This document shows, piece after piece, positions 44,544 to 59,230 of a stretch of DNA of 64,000 nucleotides. The notes below the pieces were generated by a model. It saw only the letters and a program-made list of their open reading frames with translations, made no database searches and was not told the origin of the DNA. The position numbers and the translations under genes were made by a program. Position 1 is the first letter of the stretch. Every line of letters starts with the position of its first letter. Source of the DNA: Astrocystis sublimbata (lineage: Eukaryota; Ascomycota; Sordariomycetes; Xylariales; Xylariaceae); the NCBI GenBank assembly GCA_022453515.1, contig JAJNNY010000004.1, positions 992,001 through 1,056,000 of the forward strand, read 5' to 3'.

Positions 44544-47500
44544 TTAAAAACCGCCCTTCCGCTTCTTGATCCTCTTATTCGGCCGTCTACCAAACGGCCC
44601 GAACGCAGGCTGCGACATAGCGACCAGCGGATCTGAAAATATCATATTTCGCGGCGTGTTGTATCCGCTGGGCTGACTGCTAAAGGTCTTGGTCTCCGGG
44701 TTCGGTTGCGTCGCAGGTAGTTCCGGCTCCTGGGATACTTGCAATAGAGTAGCCGTCCGACGACGCTTGCGGTCCTCCCGGGCGGCCTGCTTTGCCCTCC
44801 TGATCTTGCCCACGTCTAGCCCAACATTTCTTTCGAGGTCGAAGTTGTAATCTGCAGGTTCGGCGCCGAGTTGCCATTTGTCGAGCAGTTCAAGCTTCCT
44901 TTCTGGCACGAAGTTCCCCGTCCCTGTATAAGACCTGAGTAACGTCATTGCTGGGTCTTCGCCTTCGACTGCTTCCGATTGGGACCTCGAGGACAATGGG
45001 GTGAATGGGGCTGACACGGGTGTCTCGTATCGTAATGGACTGATGGGCAAGGTTTCGGGTTGACTGTCCGGCAGTGTGTTTTCCTCTGTAGAAGCTTGGG
45101 ATTGTTCCCTGATTGGGCTGCGGTAGCCGATGCCGTATAATGACAGATAAAAGTCGTAGAATATCTGTTCGGATATCGCAACCACCCGGCTCTCGTGTGT
45201 TTCACCACCCTCACCCGCAGCTATAGAGCTCTTGGTGATTTCAAAGGCCTTCGAATACACCTCTTCCAGCGAAGCTGAGACGGAATCTGGCAAGCGAAAC
45301 CGGAGCGCATTGAGCACATACACGACTACTTCCGGATGTATGTTACTTAGCCTCAAGAGCTCAGTCTCCCAATTTAGTGCAGAAAATGATTGTCGTGACA
45401 TTTGTTTAGAATTCGGCATTATCTGGAAGCTGCATGCTTTGGTTAATCTTGTGAACTGTGCAACCAACAAACAGGAGAATAGCTTACAGTGTGCTGGCAG
45501 GCATGAGTCCAGTCTGCAAAGTCTCCTCGATACTGCGATAAGCTGTGTTGAATGGATTAAACACACTTCTCGTAGAATTCACAGCATGGTATTCGTTCAA
45601 GTCCGACGATACAGAGTTGAGGTGCTCGTAAAATGCTTTGATGTTCCTTTGAGAAAGACGCGGACTATGTTTCTTGGGCACGGCCAACTCATCGTCATCA
45701 GTGTCATCAGCGAAGAAATATGACGTGGTTCGCAAAGCTTTTTGGGGACCGGTCTTTGATTGTCGAGCAGTCCTCACATTCGGTAGCCTGATCTGAATAC
45801 CAGATGAAGATGAGTACATGCAAAGCGCAGAGTCTATAGACATATCAGATCGTAGGACCGCAATCTGACATAATGTGAGCTGTTTCTCGGCTATGACGCG
45901 CCCCATATCTGTCAAGGATCTGGATGCGTTGACGATAATTGGCACTGGTAAGACGAATAATGTTCGGATTGCCTTCTTGAGCAAAGTGCTCTTTAGGCTG
46001 CGAAGCCCAGAAACATTTGCTTGGCACTTGACTTGATTAGGACTCGTTTGGGAAAATTCGATATAGAATATATCGGTCCACGCATTTTTGGAAGAGTGTA
46101 CGAAGACAAGGGAAGTTGCTTGGTTGGGCTTGACACTTGGATTGAGGGCCAATCTCAGGCTTCGATCGAAGCGACTCCTAAAATGAGGCGTTGAGTATAT
46201 GATCGACCATATCTTTTGCGACTGGCCCCATACCATCCCAGGTTGATTATACAACCTGACAATGAAGAGCTTAGAAGTGGTCAACACAAAGAAGTATTGT
46301 GGATCAGGGGTAACGTGTATGTCCAATATGCAGTCTACGTTGTCCTGCCGAAGGAAATCCAGATCCGGCAGATATGCACCAGTGTCCAGGTCTAGGAACC
46401 TGACTTGTTGTGGATTGCATATAAGCAACGAGGAGCTGCGATGTAATTGCGAAAATGCGGTTTGAGGGCCCAGCTCTTCACTGTCGGCATTGAGGTCCAA
46501 TTTTCCCAGCAAATCCAAATCATCCGCGGAGCGACCAACCCATAATATTTTGTGCCACTGGGTAGGAGTAGAATCCTGTTTTGGGAGCTTCTCCAAAACA
46601 CCACGATCGATATGACCGCACATGCGCATCTTAGGCATGTGCTCATCTGAGCGATGTTTATGGTACATAACATCCCAGAGACTCCAAAAACCCCGCTCGT
46701 CGATGATAGCAAGTTCCCGTTGGCTCGATCGCGCACTTGGGTTGAAGGAGACATCGGAATGGATGCCGCCTCCAGTCGAGTTTCGTGATATGCGAACGAG
46801 TGGGTTCGCAGCAATACGTGAAGCCGTGTCTTCGGCGCTGCCATCTGGTGGCTCACTGCGATATTCCGGTTGCAAGATCGTGGTGCCTGAGTCTCGCTGC
46901 ACTGCTACCCATCGTGTAGGGTTATACGGTGTGTGGTCGACAAAGCACTTGACACGACGAATAGGCCCCAGATCTTCATCAATCCACATGGCCGGTTTCT
47001 CAGTGCCCATTTCGCCCAGGCGTAAGGTGACATTTGGCTCACCGGACCATGTCCATTTTTCTTGGTTCACCCTTGCGAGACGTAGGATATTATCTGCACT
47101 GCCACTAACAGTAACAAGTAATGGGACGCCAGCATGCCTCCGCAGTGATGTATCGGTCAATTCGCCAAGCGCAAAGAAAGGGTTGTTTCCGTTGTCCTCT
47201 TGTCGAAAGGGAACTGTTGCGTCGTCTTCTGCAAGCTGGTCAAGTAAGACATTGTTTCCTAAGCTGGCTTCAGGATGATTTCTCATGAGCCATCTTTGCT
47301 GCCGCCGAGTGTCCTGCCACAAGGTTCCCCGTGGTGGCAGTAAATCCGCAGTGTGGTCGGGTTCGGCTGGGACCCATGTTATACAAGGGCCCAGAGACCT
47401 GAGAACGGGAGCTGATGACGGTGTTAGCTCGGTTGATGAGCGTTGCATGAGATAGTACCTACCACCGCGGGTGAAGTTCCGAGAGGAACGCCATCCGCAA

Positions 47501-47586
47501 TCCTCTGGCTTTTCAGCTCCGTATGGGATGTGCGAAAGGCGTCCTGATAAGCCAACAACTGACTCGAAGAGGCGGCGTTCAGTCAT
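44544..47586 (-). CDS. RRN6: Rrn6-like RNA polymerase I factor (inverted copy 2)
   Basis: Exons 47586-45488 and 45429-44544; the probable in-frame 51-nt intron is at 47462-47412. Translation identical to the gene at 40,718-43,760. Its 3' end faces the other copy across the centre, so the two RRN6 copies are convergent, 783 bp apart, and read-through transcripts would be able to form hairpins. Confidence 0.85.
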
Positions 47587-48131
47587 TCGGAGAGCTCAGC
47601 TCTATGCTGTCAGTCGTCCTTCGTTTGAGTTGTTGTATGTGCATCGCTGCCACGATCTGAGAGGTCGGATACAAAAGCGGTGAACCAAAGAGACACCAAA
47701 AGCAGAAGAGTGACGACAGAGGCTGAAGAATATACACGACCAAATTTGGTCTGGTAACCGTGTGATCAGTCACAAACAAAGAATGCCAGATGCTCGTCAA
47801 AAAAAAGAAAGTACTACCTAGGGAGGTAACTTTTGAATGTTTTATCTTATCAAATCTTGATTGGTTTAGCTGCATAGGTATATTTTCCTCTAGAGGCTTG
47901 ATAGTGGGGCTCTTGGCGGCAATTTGGCATGTGCCTGACCTGCCATCCTGCCTGGGCAACCAAATGGGAAAGTAAACAGCCCGCACCTGCATCCCACCTA
48001 GGCGCAACCACCACAGTACCTACATCATCCACTCGTTGCGACCTACTGTATACAACACCGTTTCGAGCCTCAAAGCACCAACACAATTCCGAGTCTCGCC
48101 TTCCACGGCGCAACTTCAACAACAAAACAAC
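47587..48131. promoter_or_regulatory. Bidirectional promoter RRN6 / SPC25 (copy 2)
   Basis: Mirror of 40,173-40,717, so the duplicated genes keep a full upstream region and could be expressed. Confidence 0.55.
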
Positions 48132-48976
48132 ATGTCGACGGCATTCGAGTCCTCCCTTTCCTCGAGCCTGAGCGGCCGCCCGACCATGTCGGCAATGGCC
48201 CCCTCGATGGCCGACCAGCTACCCAGCATCAACTTCGGCTTCGACGAACTGCGCGATCGCATGGCCAAATTCACCGCCAGATTCGACGCATTCATAGAAC
48301 AAGGGCGAAAGCGCGTGCTAGAAGAGCACAACCAATTCCGCATGAACATGGCCGAACTATCAGGTATGCCGGCCACCATTGCTTACGACATGCTTGATTA
48401 TTCTACTAACATGTCTACGCACCAACAGAAGACCAGCGCATGCGGAAGAAAGACATGGAAATCGTGCAGCACAAGATAAGCACACACCAACAGACCCGCT
48501 CCAAAGAAGACGCCGAGCGCCGCGAGATGGAGAGCGCCATCGGCTCCCTGACCTCGCAGCGGGACTCGAACCTCACGGCGCGCGACGCCCTCAAGAAGCA
48601 AATCGCCGAGGCCCAGAAGGAGATCGACGCGCGATTGGCCGCGCAGCGGGCGCATGCGGCCCGCGTCGAGGCGCAGTCCCGCTTCAACGTGCCCGAGCTC
48701 GACTTCTGGGTGACGAACCTGTGCTTGCGGATCGAGGGGGCGGGGCAGAACGACCGCCTCAAGTTCGTGTACACCCATGTCGACGAGCGGGATTGGGAGC
48801 GCGAGGCCTGGTTCGAGCTTAGTACGGCATCGAGGGATTACGAGGTCAAGCACTGTCGCCCGAAGGTGGAGCGCGAGAAGATTGATCGGGTGCTGGAAAG
48901 GGTGAATGAGAGCAGGGAGCTACCGGCGCTACTGAAGGGTATGAGGGAGTTGTTTGTCGAGGCGATGAAGTCGTGA
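48132..48976 (+). CDS. SPC25: Kinetochore protein Spc25 (inverted copy 2)
   Basis: Exons 48132-48363 and 48429-48976; 259 residues, identical to the copy at 39,328-40,172. Intact, with promoter. Confidence 0.95.
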
Positions 48977-49436
48977 TTTGTGTGGATTGATCTGGCGAGA
49001 GAGGATGGGTAAGGGAATGAATGAGATACGCATCGTGGGTGTTTGGAGTTACGGGTTTATACTACACAAGACTGGCCTGGCTTTGTCGGTTATAATGACG
49101 GCATGACATGAAACATACCCAATTGACTATTGCTTAACACCATATCCAAATAATCGTCTCCCTGTAATATCAAAGCAATGTTTACTTCGATCTGAAGTAG
49201 AAGTGTTGTTCGTTAAATGTGTATCTCCATATCACCTGCATGTACATAGTACTCTGGATCCAAGCTGTCAGCTGCGACCAGCTGCGACCGCGCAACGCAA
49301 GACCGTCGAGCGAGTATCCAGCGCGTATAAGGCTCGATCTCAACAACATACAATCCATCACCACTCTCAATGAATGAGATATATAACCCGAACAAACTGA
49401 ACAATTGAGAAACACAAGCAAGTCAACATCATAAAC

Positions 49437-49934
49437 ATGCCACCACCACCGCCTGCCCCGCCGGGTGACAATCAAAAGCAAGATGCCGCTCGGCAGGCAG
49501 TCGACATTCTACACGAGATATCCACAATCCTAGTGCGTGCCTTCTACCACCTAACCTCCATTGAAACTTGCCTACATTACCTTAATTATCTCATGTGACA
49601 TATCTTACATGATACATCAACCCATTACTTCCGTCATCGGGCACTCAAACTGACCCGTCAACTAAACAGAACTGCCACCTCGACCGCCGGACCCTCTCAG
49701 TCTGCATCTCCATGGTCGAGAACGGCGTGAATCCCGAGGCGCTTGCGGTGAGTCTTCTTGCCTTTCCCTTCCCCTAGCTACTTAACATCCTATGCCGGAT
49801 TTCTAGAGGGCGGTAGTAACGTATCGTCAATCTCGTACTGATAAAATGGTGTCCAGAACGTCGTACAGTATCTGCGCAAAGAGGCGCAGAAGGTCAACTT
49901 CGCTAACGCCGCAGCTTCTGGTAGCAATCAATGA
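49437..49934 (+). CDS. MZT1: MOZART1 homologue (inverted copy 2)
   Basis: Exons 49437-49532, 49670-49747 and 49857-49934; 83 residues, identical to the first-arm copy. Splice sites are unchanged. Confidence 0.93.
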
Positions 49935-50417
49935 GAGAGATGTAAGATGAAGTGGTGCATGGCAGCGGTTAGAGAAGCCGAGAGAGGGCATTCTGATTTC
50001 GCGAAATGGCTGAGCAAGGCGTCCGGTGTTCACAGTCAGGGGACTTCTGTTAATCCTTCTCGGACAAGGAAAGCAGTGTAACATCATGAATTCAATATCG
50101 TATATTTCATCAAGCCTAACATATCGTATGACAAGAGTGAGGATTTCCGATTGTCCGAATAGTGATTATATCCAGTTTTACCCGTTCATCAGTTGATCCT
50201 GGCAGATGCATATTCCAAGCCATGCAGCACAAATCCCAATGACAGCCATACAGACAAACACGAAGGGAGAGAAAGAAAATACAAAAGCAACCTGAGCGCC
50301 GGTAGTTCATGTTTTGGTATCATCAATCATCACAAGACTAAAATGCCAACGCCAATCCCAAAAACGCCGATCGGATGTCCTTTCTCGGAAAAACCATGCC
50401 GCATCCAGGTGCCGACT

Positions 50418-52483
50418 CTATCTATGACCCAGCAAGTCGAAATCATCGTCCTCGGATTCCTCGGCGTCATCATCATCTCCCATCTCGTCGTCCGAGGTCA
50501 TTTCGTCGCTGGACTCACCAGCGTCATCGTCGTCTTCTTCGTCATGGCTCGTTAAGCTGCGCGGGAAGCGCCTCCAGAAGCCGAAAATGTCCCCGTTGTC
50601 CTCATCTCCTTCTAAGTCAAAGTAACCACCACCGCCGGAGGCATGCAACAAGCGCCCCGGCGTGGGAATCGGCGACACGGAGCGTCCCCGTCTGTCAGTC
50701 GGGAAGAAGGCAATGTCTGCACCCACGAAAGCTGAGGCCGGAACTGAGGATGAATGTCGGCGACGGCCGCGTGTAGCAAGACCATCCATTCCGATCAAGT
50801 CGGAGTGTCCAAGGTGAACCATGCCCGGCACCTGTGCACTACGTCCCACCGCCAGGTCGTTCTCGTTGACTTCATTGCCATCCAGACCAATGATCTGAAG
50901 TTGGGCGGTGTTGAAAGACTGGCAGACACCACATTTTAAGCCAAGCCAATGGTAAATGGTCGAGCTCTTGGCCGAGCAATCATGACATAGAACCATGGCG
51001 CGTGTATCTTTGAACTCGGGTGGCATTGGCTGCGCTTGGATAGAGAGGTCCAGGTTGCGGAACTGGGATTCCATGTTGAGTAAACTCTTGTTGCAGATGG
51101 GGCACTTGTAAGAAGTTTTCAGGTGCTCATCCAGGCAATCTCGGTGTATGCTGTGCCCACAACGCATGAAGCATACACGTTTGGGCGATGTAAACATGTA
51201 GTCACCGCATATGGGGCAGTCGCAATCTATGGCGCGCTCGATGCACTTGTGATCCGATTGAGTCGATATGGCAATGCAGGCACAACATTTCTACTCGGTG
51301 ATGAGTCGGGGACTTGTCTGAGAAGAGGGTAGAGGGGCTTACTTACCTTGCAGTGGTAGAAGTCTTTTCCAATGCCGTGCCCTATTCTGCAAATACCACA
51401 GTCACTGCAATGATAGCAAGGCTTATTGGGGTCATCATTCCATAGTTTGCATATGTCGCAGTAGTAACTTGCCGCCGGCGCTTCACACGACACACATGTA
51501 TGACTAGCTTTCTGGGCGGTCCCGCAGAACATACATAACATATTCCGCGTCTCCTTCCTGATAAGAGTGTGATTCTCTACATTGTCATGGCAGAATCGGC
51601 ACGTATACCATCGGTCGCATGTTGAGCATTGTAACTTCACGTTGCGCCTGTAATGTTCACAGCCGAGGAGCTTCTCGTCGTTGATATCACCATCCGCCGC
51701 ATCCGAGGTCGACTCCGCGGGTTGTTCCTTGGGCACAAATGTGGGCTCGAGATCCTGGTCTGTCAAGGCGAACTCGTCGCCGACCTCGGCCTCGCCTAAC
51801 GCATTGTGCCAGAATTTGAATGACTCTAATGGCCCAGGACTATGCGAGGCTTGTTTTGCCTCGGAAGGTCGGGGACTGGCGGGGGAAAGTGGCTGTCCGA
51901 GTGTAATGCGGGCCTGAGAGCGTGTATATCCTTCTTGTAGCAACTGGTGCATCAAATAGGCTTTGTCGTTGTTGGCGATTCCCTGGGCTTGAATAGCCAG
52001 TATACGCTTTCTCATCGAACTCATCCCATCATCTTCCGGTAGAGGTGTGTGGTTCCGCATAGAGGGCGAGGCTGGTGGGTCGTGTGTATTCATACTGGAA
52101 GCGACGATCTCGGGCGGCGTGTTTCGCGGGCTGGATACTTGAGCATCAACGACGGAAGTGTCAGGGGATACGGGAATGGCGGTATTGTGCGGCGAACTAT
52201 GCGCCCCATCCACCCGATCGGTGTTCAAGGACGGGCTGGTAACGACAGAAGTGCAGGAAGAGCGTCGCGAGGATGCACTGTCTTCAGAGTCGGTTTGCAA
52301 AGAATGAGCCTCGTCCGTCTCGACTATGGGCTCATCTTGGGGCGAAAGAGGACAGGCTTGCGCGGTGCGTCGCGGAGAATCTGGATGAGGCAGATCAGAT
52401 GCAAAGGACGGACGTGAAAAGGAAAAGCGGCGTGCTTGACGAAGGACCGGGTTGACCAGCAACTCTGTTACGAGAGACGTCAT
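50418..52483 (-). CDS. CHY-RING E3 ubiquitin ligase, RCHY1-like (inverted copy 2)
   Basis: Exons 52483-51347 and 51290-50418; same 669-residue product as 35,821-37,886, all zinc-ligand motifs retained. Confidence 0.93.
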
Positions 52484-53510
52484 TGGCTAGCGAATTAGCT
52501 TAGGTAGGAGGTAGGCACTGAGGCAGGCGAATGGCGGTATGGCGGTATGGCAAAGGGGATAGATAGTCGGTAGGTAGTACGATCTTGTCATGTCATGTCA
52601 TGACACCATTGTCAACGCAGATAATGGCTGTCCCCAAGGCCCGTCGCTCAGGGGTCTCGTGGCGGGCTCGGTCTAGTATGTTATTATGAGGATGTTGATT
52701 ATAGGTAAGTTTGTGGATACGATATCCGACGAGGCGGCGAAGAGAGTGTTGTGTCGTCTGCGCTCAAGGTCAAAGACAAAGAGCATGTGGGTAGGTACTG
52801 ACTGTATCTGGCGGTTGTTTACGTTGGCAGGTGCTACCTACTAAGTAGGTACTTACCTTTTTACATGTTCACAACTACCACCAACTGTGATTGGGCACTT
52901 TGTATGCTACTAGTCGGCCCTCACTTCCAACTACCTTACCTAGCACGTTCGAATTCCATCTACTCGTCCACAATGCCCTTTTGGTGGCAGCAAAGGACGG
53001 TGTCGACGTGGATGCACCCCGCCATACAGGTACCCACCAGGTACTTGAGTAAGGACGTTCTGTTCTCCAGTTTCCCAGTATTTCCGAGGTATTCAATGTT
53101 AGCATCCCACCACAGATTCTGTCCTTCTATTTCCGGGCACTCCGAGTCGCATTAGTTTGCCTCAGCAACCTTAGCGGCTCGCGGAATCAGTCAGGCTTTG
53201 CCGGCGATATTCCACCTGCTGAGTACGAAGCACAAGCGACATGCGCACTACCTAGCGTGTATGGGGAGACAGACCTGCGAGACCTGCGTGTCGCCCAACG
53301 TTCTGCGCTAAAGATCAGCTACCGGCGCTTCAGCCGCTAGAGCGCCCACTCAGCCTGGATGTCAGGCTCCATCGTCAAAATCAGTCGGAATTTAACCTAC
53401 TCGTCCTCGTACTCTGTACTCACACCCACACGTGATTGGGCATAGATGTTGCTGGAGGAAGTGCATTGGACAATTGGTGCTTGGTTCGCTCATCCCAAGA
53501 ACACACGACC

Positions 53511-53961
53511 ATGACTGATCCCAAGATCCTTCACGCTTATCGCCACCTCTATCGCGGCCTGCTCCACGCTGTTCAGTTCGCGAAACCCGCTCGTTATACT
53601 GCTCGTGATCAGCTGCGACGAGCATTTCGTGAGAAAGGTGCCGAATTCAATTTCCAGAGGATAGCACGGACCATTCGTTTTCTTGATGCCGCAGCACGGG
53701 AGCGTGGCTTGGAACACCGCGTACTCAAGAACCTGATCATAATAGCCTGGCACCGTTTCGAGAGCCCCGAAGGCTGGAGACAGTTACAGACGGTGCGAGC
53801 AACAAAAAAGATGTAAGTATTCCGCCGCGACATCTCGAGTACTGCCATTGCTAACAGAGCTTAGAGCACCCTTCGAGGATCACATACTCGACACGGGCTA
53901 TACCCATTATGATATGACCGTCGCTATGCTCAACCAGACCATGGGTCTATGTTTGCGATGA
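53511..53961 (+). CDS. DUF1763-like LYR-type small protein (inverted copy 2)
   Basis: Exons 53511-53812 and 53865-53961; 132 residues identical to the first-arm gene. Confidence 0.78.
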
Positions 53962-56094
53962 ATCAGCAATGGAGTTGGTGCTACTCACCCACCCACGAGA
54001 CGGCTATCCCCAACCACGGTTGCCTATATGTCTCGACCTCAACGGTAGCATCCTGAGCAGAGGGTGTCGCGTTTGCGACGCCATGTGGCGCTCACATACC
54101 CATTGGTCTAATCGGTTGGGCGAATCGATCGCCGCCATGGCTTTCCTCATCCAAGGCTCCTTCAAAGAAATCGACGTCGGACTGCATGGTATGAGGCAGA
54201 CCACCGTGTGATCGCAAATGCATACCCTACCCAGAAGGGGACAGCTGTGCCAATCGCAATGGAGAACATGTGCCATCCCTTGGGTTCTCGCTCAGTCGGG
54301 TATAGCAGAATAGCTTGATGCTCCAGTGCTTATTATTGCCTGCCTACTGCAAGCCAACAGAGGCACAGAAAGTGTCAATACTCATCATGATCCACCATGA
54401 TGTACGATTTGGGCTGATGTTAGGCAGTACCCTTGGATACAAATTATCATCGAATACCTTAACTGTCGACGACGACATGATGTGTCTAGGGAGTTAGCGT
54501 ACCTACCTGCTAGGTAATACTAGGTATGACATGACGTCTGCCGACATACATATAGGTAGATGGATGTACGTACTAGTCTGGAGATAAGCAAACCGCAGGA
54601 GATTCACGGCGTGCCCTTTCACTGTTCAGTAATCACGCATGGATGTTTCACCAGCTAGTTTCTCAAGAGAAACATTGTGTCCGATAGAGCCCTATGGCTT
54701 ATTTCGTTTGCGTCTTATTGGCAAGCTCGGTCGCTATAGATGCTGTGTGTTATCGCAAGGTTGGATAGTAAGGCATCGCCCCCATCTGTGTTCCTCAGAT
54801 GAAAATGCGCCGATTGCAAATGAGATCGTTCCATAATGGAGAGATGGCGAAGACGCAACAGCATGATTCTAAGGATACCTATCACTTTGCAAACACGCAC
54901 GCTCGGCACGCTCGATGGACCTCCAAATGCAAGCTCACATCCGAGCTTCTGGAGCTGCATCTCGAACCACACGAATTGTGGAGAGCTAGGGATGTCCCCC
55001 GGCTTCCCAACCCGGCGACTTCCTGCCAATGAGCAGGTCGAAACGTGACATGTTTTATGCATCTTTTTGTTCTTTGCACGGTACAGCAAGACAGCACCTA
55101 TCGAAGAACCAACCAATGCTCTGCTTTCTGCTTCAATGATGGCATGGAGAAGGCCTCAAAGCCAGCCCTCTTCATTGTTTGACGTTTCCTGGGTCTTTTG
55201 TCCCCCGTGTAGCCATGCTACAGCAGGTGCTGCGGCACGTATATACGCGTACCTAGGCGTAGGTATCATATATGACCAGGCTTCAAACAGAAAGGTGTTT
55301 AGGACCGATTGACAACCCCGCAAACCGCCTGATGTATCGACCCCACTATTAGTCCAACTATAGCTTTAGTACCGGGTACCTGCGCACCAGCACCTGATGC
55401 ACACCTGGACGTAGTATCCAGTACTTAGCACGGTAGATCCTCCCCGTCCTTGCTCCCCGGTCTCCAGACAGAATGCACACATCTCGACAGGAAGGCCACA
55501 TGCTGGCACGCTTTCGACGGTAGACTAGACTAGCCTCCGTCCCTTCCTGGCTCGCCTCTCTCACCTGGCTGGCTGCAGCTCCTCCTCCCCAAGTCAATAC
55601 CAAGTCAAGACGGCCGAGTTCCAACCTAAACTGCTAAAGTGCCTCCCTCCTAGGGCAGGCGCCCAAGCCATCCAAGGCAAGCGTGGAAGGTCGTCCGGGG
55701 TCATTAAAGGCAACGACCTACATTGCTCCTACTTAACCTACCTACCTCCACGCTACCTACAGACGGACCCTACCTGGAGAGTCAACTTCGCCATTGCAAC
55801 CCCGCAACATCACCACTCACCACATACTCAACCACCTGCAACTTATCCAACCATTCTCCAATCCTGCAACCAACGCGACCTTCTCTCCTTCTCCCACCTT
55901 CTCAATTCTCCAATTCCCCCCCAAAAACCACCATACCCAACCATCGAGTCCTCTCAACTAGGGATCTTGATGGCACACAACTTGTCGGCAGCCGACGCCA
56001 CTGTATCGCGACCGCGCCGATGACTCTGGCCCTCGTCTCGAGGCCATTGTCTGAAGCTCCTCCACCGCAATACGCCGCCGGTTGACCAAGAGCC

Positions 56095-57408
56095 ATGCCC
56101 GCGGAAACAAGCATACAAAATGTCACCACGGCTCCTCTCCTCACCCGCACCATGCCTCAGCAGCACAGTGCCCCCAGTGTCGGCCACGAAGATCAGCGCC
56201 GCTGGATAAAGCGTTACCGCACCGAGACCTCTGCCTCCCTCGCCAGTGTCATGTCCACCCTCTCCGCCTTTCCTCTCGACAGCGTCAAGACCCGCATGCA
56301 AACCTACCCTTACGATGGCGTGCGGCATTGCATGAGATCAACCTACAGTTCCGAGGGAATGCGAGGTTTCTTTCGAGGTACGACTTGGCATGCCTCCTCA
56401 CACGCTCCAGCGCTCTATCGTGCTTGAAGCTGCTGCTAATTTGATTGCTTTTTGGATAGGTGTCACTGCTCCCCTCGCAAGTGTTACTCTTGTTCGTACG
56501 ATATCATTTTCCATCTACCAACGTTCGAAATACGTCTATTCCGACTGGATGGGCAAGAATGTTGGATTTTGCCCACTTGAGCATGTGAACAAGAACGGTG
56601 CTTACCCCAATATGGGCACCATTGCCTGCTTTGGGGCTGCTGGAGCCACAGCCGGCTCTGGCATTACTCTAATTGCTTGTAAGAAAACATCACCACGACT
56701 CTTTCTGCAAGCGAGCGCTGACTGGTCCGAAAATGACATTAGGCCCTTTCGAATTAACGAAGCTGAGCGCGCAAGTGTCGGTCCTGATGGCGAACCAGAA
56801 AAACGTAGATCCGAAGAAGCAAGCTATTGCACTTAGTTACCATAACAAGGGCACACTCAAGACCTTGCAAAATATTGTGAAGCATCGAGGCTACGCTGGA
56901 ATGTACACTGGGCTCAATCTGCACTTGAGTAAGCCGATTCTCCGTCAGAGCCTCCGATTCACCTTCACCGCGAACTAACAGCCATTAGTGAGGGACACCC
57001 TTGGAACAGGGATCTATTTCGCGACGTACGAGAGCAGCAAGCAACTCTTGACTACGTTCAGCGGCACAGATGCCCATAAGAACCCGCTCGCCGTTCTCGC
57101 GGCCGGTGGTCTCTGCGGTATCGTCTCCTGGGCATTGATTTGTAGGTTCCACCCCTCGTGGCAGGTAGGCGTGCCAAAGCTAATCCCTTCCAGACCCCAT
57201 TGATTCGGTCAAGAGCATCTACCAACGAAATGCTCTGATGTATTCCAAGGGTGAAACGGTCCCTATTCCTAAGATTGAATTCTTCAGACGGGACATGTAT
57301 CGCGGACTCGGCGTGTCCATGGGACGTTCTGCTGCGGTGAATGCCGTGTTCTTCTCCGCATTTGAGTTCTTCAAGAAGAGGATCAATGCCCTCAAGGACA
57401 CGCCGTGA
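56095..57408 (+). CDS. Mitochondrial carrier SLC25 family (inverted copy 2)
   Basis: Exons 56095-56377, 56460-56678, 56743-56928, 56989-57141 and 57194-57408; 351 residues, identical to the copy at 30,896-32,209 with all three carrier signatures intact. Confidence 0.93.
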
Positions 57409-58274
57409 GACGAGTTGCCTTCCCAGGATTGGGAAAGAATCGCGCCGTGTACAAGAAACCCAACCGCCGTGAAAACTTCATGACACCAAAAGTATTCCAC
57501 ATGGGGGAACACAAGTCGAGACCGTTCGTGACCGTTCGTGCCAAGTACTAACCCCGACCCCCGACCGCAAGGTTAAATGCACGCCAGCACGCCGAACATG
57601 CGCGCAAACTCTTCATAATCGCCAGAAACGCTACTTTTGATGGTTCAGATCAAAATCTAGCTTTGCTTGAAACCATAGCTAATATCTAGTCTGCTGCTTT
57701 TCTGTATGTAGCCTTTTTACCCCGCAGGAGTTTGTTGGGTGGGCTGTTTCATTTCATGTCCACGGCGACTGCCTGGATTGGGCGTCAGTTCAGTTGGCGT
57801 ATGTACGAGTTATGATGCTTTTACTTTATTTCGTGAAACTTAGCCGGCCATTGAAGGGACTTTACAGCAGAAAAAATGGCACTGCTTACAGACCACGAAG
57901 GAAAGAAGGGTTTCCATTTCATGAGTTCATGTATCGTAGGCGATACCCCTGAATACAAAGCCCTGCAACGTCTATTACCCTGCCTACCTCGTAGGTAGTC
58001 CGCTTCCATCAGATGCAAATAATGAGCTTGTCCATAACGCCTTGGCCGATTACCCTCCATCACCACCCCCAAAACAGACGTGATTCGTAACCATGCATCA
58101 ACAACGCCCACTGAACAACGCCTGCTCTTCTATGATTGTCACCGTTCACCACTTCGTTCCACTGCCCAACCACAAAGTGTTCGAAATCAAATTCCCTGGC
58201 CAATAGCGTGCATGTGCCGAATACTTCGCATGCCTAGACCTGTCCAGCTCCCCCCAACACCCAACACGCAGAGC

Positions 58275-59230
58275 TCAATCGCTCCGCAACATACTCTCGA
58301 CCAGATCGCCCAGGGGGCCCCAGAAGTCCTTCCCGCTCGCCAGGCCGTGCTCGTCGATGAAGAGAACGTACTGCTTGAAGCTCGTATTCAGGTGGGGCTC
58401 GAGGCCCAGCTCGCGGATGACGGGGTAGTGGTGGCAGTAGATGTGGGCGTAGACGCGGTACATGCGCTTGAAGATCTGGCGGACGGTCTGGGGGAAGGAC
58501 TTGGGGAAGGGCACGCCGATGCGCGAGGGCAGGACGCTCTCGTTGTCGATGTAGCCTTGCACCCAGGACATGAGCTGCTCGATGTATTGCGGCGCGGCCA
58601 TCTTGGTGGGGCGCTTGTATTGGTCCGAGTCTTGCCAGAGGTATTCGAATCTGGTTGGGGGATGTTAGTTAAATGGGGCTATATATATATGTGTGTGTGT
58701 GTACATCATGTCTATTATATGTAGTACTTCTTTTTGCATGAAAAATGGGAGAGGAGAAAAAGGGAACATACTCGTCGGTGGCCTTCATCTCGGGGCACGA
58801 CTGGGGCGAACAGAACTCGGTGATGGCGCCGTAGAGCAGGTTGATCTGGTTGTAGAAGTCGACCATGTTGACGGCCAACCACTCGTTCTCGTCCTCGCCG
58901 TCGGGCAGCTTGACGACCTTGCGCAGGCTGCCGCCGCCCAGCGTGGCCTCGGCATACTGGCGCAGCTGGTAGCTCGTGTTGCCTCCCTTGCCCGTCCGCG
59001 AGCGGAACTGGTTGCGCGCGCGCTGGTTCCTAAGCTCGTGGGAACATGTCAGCTTCGGTCTCTTTTGCTTCGGAGATTTCGAGAGTTTCGAGTATCGGGC
59101 TTGTCGTTATGGTGGATTTGGATTGGTTTCGGTGGGTTTGAAGGAGGAGGGGTATCGTGGAGACCGTTGTGGTTGTGGATGTTGGTTGGGTACATAACAT
59201 AACATACACTGTGGTTACGAAGGAGGCCAT
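58275..59230 (-). CDS. MOB1: MOB1 family kinase activator (inverted copy 2)
   Basis: Exons 59230-59208, 59029-58772 and 58650-58275; 218 residues identical to the first-arm copy. The CA/TA tract in intron 2 is also mirrored (58,680-58,701). The alternative upstream start is at 59,284. Confidence 0.95.

Noticed and set aside
58080..58724. 214-codon plus-strand frame
   Set aside because: Antisense to MOB1 exon 3; the mirrored copy at 29,580-30,224 is the same shadow.
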